Assembly (NCBI GenBank): GCA_944387015.1
Contig: CALXDH010000020.1
Span: forward strand, 1-44,075
DNA: 44,075 nucleotides
From: an uncultured Oscillospiraceae bacterium
GTDB lineage: Bacteria; Bacillota; Clostridia; Oscillospirales; Oscillospiraceae
Direction: 5' to 3'
Positions 16,401 through 23,000 of the stretch are shown piece by piece. The translations under genes and the position numbers were made by a program. The notes beneath the pieces are model-generated. The model was not told where the DNA came from. It did not search any database and worked only from the letters and a program-made list of their open reading frames with translations. Position 1 is the first letter of the stretch. Each line of letters starts with the position of its first letter.

Positions 16401-16591
16401 AATTCGGCAAAACCGTGTGTATGGAAGGTGTGGAATCGGCAGAACAAAATGAGATGATCCGAAATACCGGATGTGATATGATTCAAGGCTATTACCACTA
16501 TCGGCCCATGGAACTGAGTCAGATGTATCATCTGGTCAGTCAGACAGGTTCCGGGAAACAGGGTAAGGAGGCGTCCGCATGCCGCTCATAA
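13484..16591 (+). CDS. Large c-di-GMP turnover protein: PAS, GAF, GGDEF, PAS, degenerate GGDEF, EAL
   Basis: A 1035-residue cytosolic sensor-effector without membrane segments. The N-terminus looks like a PAS domain with a CSFC pair near residues 62-65. A GAF-like domain follows, then a GGDEF domain with an intact GGDEF at 364-368, so diguanylate cyclase activity is likely. No RxxD inhibitory site precedes it at the usual distance. A second PAS-like segment leads to a GGDEF-like fold whose signature is RLEGMRC, so that copy cannot be catalytic. The EAL domain retains E805 (as EVL), FNMS, ELTE, DDFG (924-927), IKLD, EGVE and QGYYHYRPM, so phosphodiesterase activity is possible. ATG 13484 is preferred over 13469 because GGAAGGA (13471-13477) lies 6 bases before it. 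The next cyclase gene overlaps its end by 13 bases. Confidence 0.9.
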   Translation: MENVWELFEELDEMVYVSDPETHELVYMNRHLREALGYGSHEEYRGKPCHQILQGSPVPCSFCNTQQLRTGTFVSWTHKNPVLHKCFLVKDSLIQAQGKTYRMEIAIDADPDSSGSPYYARSETILNQCMQHMFSSTNPEQSIQRMLTYIGTTFSCDRAYIFELSDNQTTSNTYEWCAENVTPQKDLLQNVSVSGIDWWMALFADHEATVIPDLENIRLQYPESYAVLKPQDIHSLAAGPIHADGKIIGFLGVDNPDRRMLPLVAPLLTVIGYFTSTLLRRRDLLARLHELSYHDQLTGALNRHALSERLGNLQMDSVGVLYCDITGLKAVNDSLGHAAGDQLICRCYDLLRETTNTSLIYRTGGDEFIALYPNCGEIDFQNSVCRLQRKIREESYHVAVGYIWSDTQPLNLEKLIAQADQVMYRDKRDYYQETLAHSDSDHRQLDHGTQPFEPRDANHRSAETPFQTFLTETNCDMEALFHSVSQDNDSSYFYLGDMQKDLFFISDNMKEDFGFPQNLVPGLLKQWSKRISTPEFQDLFWQDISSMLREKRTIHDLRYQVRDVNGNNLWIRCYGILKWNEDKSKPLFFSGRVTHQDKNFVVDPITNFPREHASFQQLDELRRLDERALVIGFSLNGFSEINTTKGRAYGDRLLKNVADALTKELFWKMSFFRLEGMRCMAVVNSSCMAEGQDALVEQIRAVIQKCYASMDVSVQNFCSFGIMEYPNGAMTPDDLVENLVSLIRVAKQDARRDYVDYSTPNIQRIKQMSNMVLALSQNVANQMEHFRIVIQPIVSAADGAVIGGEVLLRWTFEGKDVSPATFIPILEKIGLIHTVGRWVFEQATSTCVRLQSHDPAFYLTFNMSLHQLSDPQLLPFMKETLEKYRLSGSSLVAELTESCLDEQPEKLTGFVQACQKLGIFIALDDFGSGYSSLRMLLQYPSSIIKLDRSLVREMAQSTAKMHFIQSIVFACHQFGKTVCMEGVESAEQNEMIRNTGCDMIQGYYHYRPMELSQMYHLVSQTGSGKQGKEASACRS

Positions 16592-17955
16592 ATGACAAAT
16601 CCCATTCCTCATTTCCGCCCGATCAGCAGGTCCGCGCCTTTCTGGACATCTTTTTCCAGCGGTATCTGGTAGAGCGGGATGCTCCGCGCACTCTGGAACT
16701 TCTCTCCGATCAGGTATACAGCGTCGGCACAGGTGAGGGCGAAGTCGCCGTTGGGAAAGAGGCTTTTGCCGACCTGCTCGGCACGGAACTCACCCAGCTG
16801 CCCGGCCCGATTTTCTACACCATGAGCGACTATGTCCAGAAAGAACGGGTCCCGGGCTGTTGGGATTGCTTCTGCCACATGGAAATGAGCCTTACGCTCC
16901 CAGACGGCACCCAGGCCCTTTACCACACCCGGCTGACAGCAGGTCTGCACTGGGATGGAAGGCGCTTTCTCATTGACACGATACATGCCTCTGAGGCCAG
17001 CAAATATCAGGAAAACGGAGAGTTTTTCCCGTTGAAATTCATCTCCCAGGGTTTGAAGGCTCTCAGCCGGGAGACCCGCCACGAACTTATGGAGCTGATT
17101 GAGCAGATCATGCCCGGCGGCATCGTGGGCGGCTACATGGAGGAGGGATTCCCCCTCTACGTTGCCAACGAGCGCCTGCTGAACATGGCGGAATACGAAA
17201 GCTACGAAGACTTTGAGGATGATATTCAGGGGCTGGTCATCAACAGCATCCATCCGGATGACCGGGCATATGTAAACGCCGAGATGGCGGAAATCCTGGC
17301 CCAGGGGGACCAGTACGAGATCGAATACCGGATGAAGAAAAAGGACGGCAGCTATTTCTGGGTCCATGACATCGGCCGCAGGACCGTTGCCGCCGACGGC
17401 AGAGATGCCATTATCAGCGTGCTGATCGATGTTTCCCAGCAGGTACATACAAAGGCCCGGCTGGAGTATGCAGCACTCAGCGATCCCCTGACGGGAATTC
17501 TCAACCGAAAGGGTGTTCAATCCCGCATCGCCGAAGCGATGGCAAATCCCAGCAGCTATCTGTTTTTCATGCTGGATCTGGACAACTTCAAGCAGATAAA
17601 CGACCTGTACGGCCATAAGCAGGGCGACGAGGTCCTCTGCTTTGTGGCCAGGCATCTGACGGAGTCCTTCCGCAAAACAGACGCCGTCTGCCGTCTGGGC
17701 GGGGATGAATTTGCGGTTTTTATCGCCGACTGCGCAAATGTCCCGGTCATTCAGCGCAAAATCGGGATCTTGATGGAGGACTATCGGGAGATGGTGCAGA
17801 CGCACTATCCCGCTGCACGTTCCACCCTGTCCGTGGGCGGCGTCTCCGGCTCCAAGAGCCGTACCTTCATGGAATTGTACCAGCTGGCGGATGCGGTTTT
17901 GTATGAGGTGAAAAACAGTCAAAAGGGACTCCAGAAATTCCGCATTCTGGAATGA
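16579..17955 (+). CDS. Diguanylate cyclase with N-terminal SnoaL/NTF2-like and PAS domains
   Basis: A 458-residue protein. The first ~150 residues resemble a SnoaL-like/NTF2 fold (RYLVERDAPRTLELLSDQVY..., VAVGKEAF, LHWDGRRFLIDTIHASE). A PAS domain follows at about 170-295 (IMPGGIVGGYMEEGFPLYVA, HPDDRAYV, YRMKKKDGSYFWVHDIGR). The C-terminal GGDEF domain has LGGDEF with GGDEF at 374-378. RKTD lies exactly 5 residues before it, the position of the RxxD product-inhibition site, so this cyclase should be feedback-controlled by c-di-GMP. ATG 16579 has AAGGAGG upstream, and the gene overlaps the previous one by 13 bases, implying coupled expression. The product could feed the riboswitch at 19943-20041 on the same molecule. 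Confidence 0.92.
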   Translation: MPLINDKSHSSFPPDQQVRAFLDIFFQRYLVERDAPRTLELLSDQVYSVGTGEGEVAVGKEAFADLLGTELTQLPGPIFYTMSDYVQKERVPGCWDCFCHMEMSLTLPDGTQALYHTRLTAGLHWDGRRFLIDTIHASEASKYQENGEFFPLKFISQGLKALSRETRHELMELIEQIMPGGIVGGYMEEGFPLYVANERLLNMAEYESYEDFEDDIQGLVINSIHPDDRAYVNAEMAEILAQGDQYEIEYRMKKKDGSYFWVHDIGRRTVAADGRDAIISVLIDVSQQVHTKARLEYAALSDPLTGILNRKGVQSRIAEAMANPSSYLFFMLDLDNFKQINDLYGHKQGDEVLCFVARHLTESFRKTDAVCRLGGDEFAVFIADCANVPVIQRKIGILMEDYREMVQTHYPAARSTLSVGGVSGSKSRTFMELYQLADAVLYEVKNSQKGLQKFRILE

Positions 17956-17991
17956 GTTCCGACTGGCCCCCGATCCCTCTAAATCAGAAAC

Positions 17992-18023
17992 CCCCCGTCC
18001 GAGGCTCCTCGGACGGGGGATTT
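17992..18023. terminator. Terminator between the cyclase genes and the arsR operon
   Basis: Perfect 12-bp stem, CCCCCGTCCGAG (17992-18003) with CTCGGACGGGGG (18008-18019), around a GCTC loop. It lies between convergent genes and can serve both, with short T tracts on each side. Confidence 0.8.
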
Positions 18024-18041
18024 CTTTGCGTACACGCCTGT

Positions 18042-18320
18042 TCAGCAGTATTGTTCCTTCAGTGCCGCCATGACGGCATACAGCCGCTGATCCTGGATCG
18101 AGTACTGCACATATTGTCCCTGCTTCTCCCCGTCGACCAGTCCGGCGCTTTTGAGCTTTTGCAAGTGCTGGGAGAGGGCGGACGGCGTGATGTGGGGCAC
18201 CTCCCGGGCCAGCTCCCCCACTGTCATGGGACGCTCCAGCAGTGCGCAGAGGATCAGCAGACGGTTCTCATTGGCCAGCAGCCCCATGAGCTGGGCCACG
18301 GCTTTTGCCCGTTCTCTCAC
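18042..18320 (-). CDS. ArsR-family winged-helix repressor with two cysteines (BigR/SqrR-like candidate)
   Basis: A 92-residue ArsR/SmtB-family repressor. The winged helix includes VGELAREVPHITPSALSQHLQKLKSAGLV. The classic metal motif ELCVC is absent. Instead there are just two cysteines, C25 in NRLLILCALLERP and C92, the final residue, in KEQYC. Paired cysteines in the second and last helices are what the BigR/SqrR/YgaV persulfide or redox sensors have, so sulfane-sulfur or oxidant sensing is possible; this is inference. The GTG start at 18320 is preceded by AAGGAGG and overlaps the stop of the membrane Fe-S gene by 4 bases. It is last in a three-gene operon whose promoter at 19179-19207 carries a matching inverted repeat, suggesting autorepression. 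Confidence 0.88.
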   Translation of the reverse strand: MRERAKAVAQLMGLLANENRLLILCALLERPMTVGELAREVPHITPSALSQHLQKLKSAGLVDGEKQGQYVQYSIQDQRLYAVMAALKEQYC

Positions 18321-18940
18321 GTTTGCGCCTCCTTTTCCCCACAGGCGGTGCAGGGCAGCTGCGCTCCGCCGGCTTTCGCCTTGCAGATCAGCTGCGTCAT
18401 GGTCCCCATGGGGCAGAACACGCACCAGGTCCGGGGCTTGTAAAGCGCCATCACGATCCAGCCAATCAGGTTGGAGGTGAGCATCATGCTGTAAAAGCCA
18501 AAGGCAAACTGCGCCACCCACGGCGCCAACAGCGTGCCGTGATAGGCCCAATGCCAGGGCACCCGGAAGGTCCAGAACAGCTTGACGGACTGGCCCAGGC
18601 TCTGGGCGCCCGCCCCCACCAGGTAGGTCACCCACAGCATCTGCAAAAACATGACCAGAAAGAACACCAGAAACCCATATCGGAACCACCGGCTCCGCAT
18701 CCAGTTGGGCGTGGGCCGGTTGCGGGACAGACGCAGCCGGCCACCCAACAGTGTGAGAAACTGTCCCCGGTCACAGTAGCGGTTGCAGTAAGTCTTGTTT
18801 CCCGTTGCAATCGCGATGATCAGCGGCACGCAGAAAAAGATCATGCCCAGCCAGGCAAAGAGGATATTGAAAAAGCCCAGCAGCAAATAAACAGGGGTCA
18901 CGATCCACAGATACTCATACCAATGCTTGCTGCGGTTCAT
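18317..18940 (-). CDS. Polytopic membrane protein with 4Fe-4S-type cysteine motifs (NapH/YccM-like)
   Basis: A 207-residue membrane protein with about four or five hydrophobic segments. It starts MNRSKHWYEYLWIVTPVYLL. Two cysteine clusters stand out: TYCNRYCDRGQ near residues 50-60 and WCVFCPMGTMTQLIC near 175-190, plus PCTACG near the end. This layout is seen in membrane-bound 4Fe-4S proteins of the NapH/YccM/polyferredoxin type, which pass electrons to or from quinone or periplasmic partners. It sits between a ferredoxin gene and an ArsR regulator, each overlapping by 4 bases, so the three work as a unit. The exact redox partner cannot be deduced. A role in sulfur or metal-linked electron flow would fit the regulator. 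Confidence 0.82.
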   Translation of the reverse strand: MNRSKHWYEYLWIVTPVYLLLGFFNILFAWLGMIFFCVPLIIAIATGNKTYCNRYCDRGQFLTLLGGRLRLSRNRPTPNWMRSRWFRYGFLVFFLVMFLQMLWVTYLVGAGAQSLGQSVKLFWTFRVPWHWAYHGTLLAPWVAQFAFGFYSMMLTSNLIGWIVMALYKPRTWCVFCPMGTMTQLICKAKAGGAQLPCTACGEKEAQT

Positions 18941-19143
18941 TGTGCAGCCCCCCTCTCTTCTAACGTGATGGCCCCGGCCGGGCACTCCCGGGCACATTTT
19001 CCGCACCCCACACAGCGCAGCGCTTCCACTGCAGCGGTGACCCCCCGCCAGACAAAGATGGCCTCCCTGGGACATACTTTGACACAGCTGCCGCAGGCAA
19101 CGCAGAAATCGCGATCTACCTGCGCAAACTTTTTAGACAGCAT
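18937..19143 (-). CDS. Small 2[4Fe-4S] ferredoxin
   Basis: A 68-residue ferredoxin with two CxxCxxCxxxCP clusters: CVACGSCVKVCP in the first half and CVGCGKCARECP in the second. It would carry electrons in the cytosol, presumably to the membrane Fe-S protein encoded next. GAGGTG ends about 5 bases before ATG 19143; an upstream TTG at 19158 would add five residues (RGAA-type) and overlap the ribosome binding site, so I prefer the ATG. Its TGA overlaps the ATG of the next gene. It is the first gene of the operon driven by the promoter at 19179-19207. Confidence 0.92.
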   Translation of the reverse strand: MLSKKFAQVDRDFCVACGSCVKVCPREAIFVWRGVTAAVEALRCVGCGKCARECPAGAITLEERGAAQ

Positions 19144-19165
19144 AGCAGCACCTCTCAAATAATAA

Positions 19166-19207
19166 TTAAGTAGTTTCTAATATACTTAAACATCGGCGCT
19201 TTGTCAA
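19166..19207 (-). promoter_or_regulatory. Promoter and ArsR-type operator of the ferredoxin/Fe-S/arsR operon
   Basis: On the minus strand TTGACA (19207-19202), a 17-bp spacer and TATATT (19184-19179) form a near-consensus promoter. An inverted repeat, TTAAGTA (19189-19183) and TACTTAA (19172-19166) with a 10-bp spacer, overlaps the -10 and the transcription start. A dimeric ArsR bound there would block transcription. The rest of the gap to 19405 has no gene; it contains several TGTAACC copies of unknown meaning. Confidence 0.78.
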
Positions 19208-19404
19208 GTCTCACTTCCTGCGGCTGTACCCTGGTGTTTCAGGCCGGATGTAACCAATTTTACGCTCATCCTCCGTTCTGTATTTCCTTTCACCCTATGC
19301 AAATTGTATAGATTCCCCCAAAAAAGCATGTTCTTTTTTATATATATTTTAAGTGACTTTTGAAAGCAGATCTTGAAAATGTAACCAGTTTTGTAACCGC
19401 CATA

Positions 19405-19413
19405 TGCTATACT
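19405..19413 (+). promoter_or_regulatory. Extended -10 promoter before the small unknown gene
   Basis: TGCTATACT is an extended -10 element with no clear -35. The direct repeats TGTAACC just upstream could bind a regulator. No second promoter is evident between this gene and the riboswitch, so this may drive the adhesin as well. Confidence 0.55.
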
Positions 19414-19457
19414 CCCATTTGTAAACACCGGAGAGAGGAGGATTCGCCATAGACAAG

Positions 19458-19862
19458 ATGTGGGGTAACGCGTATCGCGCCACCACCGTGTGCGTGGATA
19501 CTTATCACCACCGGGTCCTGAGCGGACGGCTGTACAATCCGGCACTTCCGCCGGAGGGACTGCGCTTTGAAAGCTTGGTGGAATTCCTCCTGGCCATGGA
19601 GGATCTGCTCAACGAAACGCACTTCCCCCAGTCCTTTACCGCCGTGCGGTCCTTTCGGACATCTTCCCAACGGGCAGCCGTGCCCGCAGGAGATCAGACG
19701 GCAACAGGAAGGCTGGCCACCTTTACGGTGTCGGTGCTCTTCCGCCAGAACACCAGCTGGCAAGGATCGGTATCCTGGCTGGAAACCGGACGGGAAGAAA
19801 GCTTCCGCAGTGTGCTGGAACTGGTCCTGCTGATGAACAGCGCATTGGAAACTCCCGGATAA
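19458..19862 (+). CDS. Conserved-looking small protein of unknown function
   Basis: A 134-residue soluble protein, starting MWGNAYRATTVCVDTYHHRV, without signal peptide or membrane segments. Patches that look constrained include LSGRLYNP, FESLVEFLLAMEDLLNETHFPQSFTAVRSF, and VLFRQNTSWQGSVSWLE...FRSVLELVLLMNSAL. I have an impression of similar proteins in Clostridia but know no function. The start is uncertain: AGGAGG (19436-19441) is 16 bases before this ATG but 7 bases before an in-frame ATA at 19449, which would add MDK-like residues. It precedes the c-di-GMP riboswitch and adhesin gene with no evident promoter between, so it may belong to the same transcript and to c-di-GMP-linked surface functions. 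Confidence 0.75.
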   Translation: MWGNAYRATTVCVDTYHHRVLSGRLYNPALPPEGLRFESLVEFLLAMEDLLNETHFPQSFTAVRSFRTSSQRAAVPAGDQTATGRLATFTVSVLFRQNTSWQGSVSWLETGREESFRSVLELVLLMNSALETPG

Positions 19863-19942
19863 TCCCTTCGGGGAACGCGGCCCGGCTCGTCATACCGGCG
19901 AGGCGGAGGAGAACAAGACAGGACGGCAAAATCCGTCCGGTA

Positions 19943-20041
19943 GAAATCACTGCAAGGGCAAACCGCCGGAAACGGCGGGACGCAAAGCAAGGGGGCTAAC
20001 GCGGGACACTCCGCCATGCCAGCCCGGCCGCCATGGATTTC
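19943..20041 (+). ncRNA. c-di-GMP-I (GEMM-I) riboswitch
   Basis: The conserved core is present: GCAAGGGCAAACC, a CCG-GAAA-CGG hairpin giving the GAAA tetraloop, GGGACGCAAAGC, then GGGGGCTAACG with its partner CCATGCCAGCCC forming the tetraloop receptor arm. The closing stem P1 pairs GAAATC (19943-19948) with GATTTC (20036-20041). No terminator separates it from the gene. Instead a palindrome at 20046-20059 (TTCCAAATTTGGAA) abuts the ribosome binding site AAAGGAG (20058-20064), so translational control is most likely. It senses cyclic di-GMP, which the two GGDEF proteins at 13484-17955 can make. Direction of control (on or off) cannot be read from sequence alone. Confidence 0.93.
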
Positions 20042-20045
20042 GATC

Positions 20046-20064
20046 TTCCAAATTTGGAAAGGAG
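20046..20064 (+). promoter_or_regulatory. Hairpin abutting the adhesin ribosome binding site (riboswitch expression platform)
   Basis: The perfect 14-base palindrome at 20046-20059 runs into AAAGGAG at 20058-20064, 7 bases before ATG 20072. Its 5' side is next to the 3' strand of riboswitch P1 (20036-20041), so ligand-dependent folding could expose or hide the ribosome binding site. Confidence 0.5.
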
Positions 20065-20071
20065 AACGAAA

Positions 20072-23000
20072 ATGGCAACTTTGAAAAGACGCGCGCTGTC
20101 CGCTCTGATGGCGCTGGTGCTGGTGCTGGGTCTGCTGCCCGGCGGCGTACTGGCCTATGAGGGCGAGACCGACGGCAGCGGCACCGCCACCATCACCGTG
20201 GTGGATGAGGCCGGCGAGCCCCTGGAGGGCATCACCGTCTCTTTGTACGACCGGGACTCCGGGGACGACCCCTGGAGCGAGGAGCCGGTGGATCAGCAGA
20301 CCACCGATGAAGACGGCCAGGCGGTTTTCACCATCCTGCAGGAGCGCTCCTATAAGGCTCATGCGGACGGCGGAGACGGCGAGCCCACCTTCCGCCTGGA
20401 TGCGACCGAGACGGAAGTCAGCGAAACCATCAAGCTCAAAGCCGCTGAAAATGACGGCGAGAGCGATCCTTCCGCGGCTCCTGTCTCCAATGGCAATCAC
20501 TATAACACCACCGTGACCGTTCGGGACGCCAGCTTCCCCCATTCCGTCATTGAGGATGCCCAGGTCACTGTAACCCACTGGTTTAGCGATGAAACCTATA
20601 CCGCAACTACCGACCGCAGAGGCGAGGCTCATTTCAACCTGCCTGGCAAATGGACGGATTATACCGTGACAGTTACTGCTGACGGCTATGAACAGGGACG
20701 GGGTTCCGTAAATGCCTGCGAAAAGACCACCATCTACCTGAGCCGGGACAACAGCCAGTCCGGTGACTATACCTTCCGGGACACCGGTTCCCGGAACGTG
20801 AAGATCTACTACTCCGTGGGCGGCCAGGACCTTCAGGAGATGACGCCCAGCACTTCCATCCAGGTGGACGGAAGCCAGCCTGTGATGTTCTTTGTGGGCG
20901 CCACCGACGGCTCCAACCCGGTGACGGATTTCACCGACGCCAGCGACAACCAGGCCAAGGAGATCCAGACCATCCAGAATGCCCCCTCCAGCCTGACTCT
21001 CAATAACCGTTCTTATAACTTCTCCAGTGCGATCCAGGCGGCCAAGGCCAACGGCTGCACCATGGAGTTCCACTACTCCCAGTTCTCTTCGGAATACAAG
21101 ACCCGGACCTTCTGCTTCGTGACCGACAAGACGGAGCTGAACATCTCCTATGAATGGGACAATGCGCCTTCTTCCGGCGTGACCCTTCCCGCTGACGATA
21201 CCGTGACTTACGGGGATCCCTATACGGTGGATTCCACCTATCGTAAAGGTTCTACCGTTACCGTCGGCAACACCACCTATGTCTTTTCCGGCTGGACCGC
21301 CAGCAACGATGAGGCCTGGGTCTCTAACGACGGCATCACCGGCACTGTGAAGGGCAATGTGGTGTTCTCCGGCAGCTGGACCGTGCGGCAGCGGACCTAT
21401 GACGCCGCGTTCTTCCTGCGGATCGATCGGGAGATCCAGTATGAGGACGGCACGACCTCTTACGCCTCCAAGGATTATCTGCCTGAGCATCAGGATGACG
21501 GCACCGGCCACTTCTGGGGCACCATTACCGGTACTGCTTTCGTGGAGGGCGGCGAGGACTCTGTTGTTACGGATCTGACCGAGAATGAGCTGGAAGATGT
21601 TCTGGCAAAGTTTGAGCGAGTCTCCGACGTGATCGTCTCCGCCCCCAGCCTCACCGGCACCAGTGCGGAGGACCAGCGCTTCCAGCAGATGGTCCTGGAC
21701 AACTTCGCTGTGACCTCTGAGCAGCTCAGCAACGGCGAGGTAGGCGTGCTCTGGTACGTGGCCAAGGAGCAGGACAGCAGCGTCTGCCACCACCACGTGG
21801 ACGGCGTTTTGTACAACACCAAGACCGGCACGCCCATCCAGCCCAAGTATAAGCTCACCGTCACCCATGAGTACTACACCTACTGGATGGACGGCACCAC
21901 GGAAAAGGGCCTGACCAAGGTGGGCAGCTCCGAGACCGTCTATACCAATGAGACGGAGAAAACCGTCTCCGTGGAAAGCCTGAAGAAGCCCTCCTACGGT
22001 GGAAACACCTACTCCTTCTTTGAGAGCAGCCCTTCCGTCACTGAGATCGCATACACCCAGGACGGCGCCACCATTACGCTCAAGTACAAGCGGGAAGTCG
22101 CAGCTCCTCAGCTCTATTACACCTACACCTTCCAGTATTATTACAAGGCTCTGGGTGATGCCGACTACACGCTGGTCGATCTGACGTCCGAACAGCAGGC
22201 CGCCGTTACCTCTTCTGTTGGCCCTGTGTCCGAGTATCCTACGGAGCAGGCCCTGTGGAACAGCATTGAGAATTCCGACATCCCCGTCTGCCCGGTGGCG
22301 GATCGCGCAGGCAGCTACGCCAAGGCAGCCCAATACGCCGAGGGTGAAGTGACCAAGAGCGGTACCACCTACACCATCCATGTCTATCTGGAACAGGCGC
22401 CCTATCAGTTCGCCATCCGCTACCAGCTCTTTGAGGTGGTCAACGGCGTGGTGAATCCCACTCCCGTGAAAACCGTAACGGTCTCCGACAACAACAACTA
22501 CGGTCCTTCCGCTCCCAGCCTGGAGACTGTGCTGAGCAAGACTGATCGCACCTATCTGGACGAGGGTGACTCCCTTGTCTATGCCCGCTATGATGTCTAC
22601 GACCCTGACCTGACGGACGGCCAGGTGTCTCAGTCCGGCACTGTGGGCGGCACCGGCGCAGAGCAGCTGACCTACACCGTCAATTACTACCGCGCCAGCT
22701 TCACCGGCGGCTACCTGACCATCTCCAAAACCATCTCCGGCGTGCCCACCACGGATACCGCCGCTTGGGCAGAGCTGCGCAAGCTCACCTTTACCGTGCA
22801 GAAGCTGGTGGTCACCGAATCCGCGGATTCCTTCACCGGCACCGTGATCAGCCGCTCCGAGCAGTGGGAGGATGTGAATGGCCTCACCGACATCTCCATC
22901 ACGGACTTCACCGGTTTTGAATCCAAAAACGGCACGTATACCTACACCTGCGAGACCCTGCTCCCCGCCGGCACCTACCGGGTGGTGGAGGACGGCGGCG

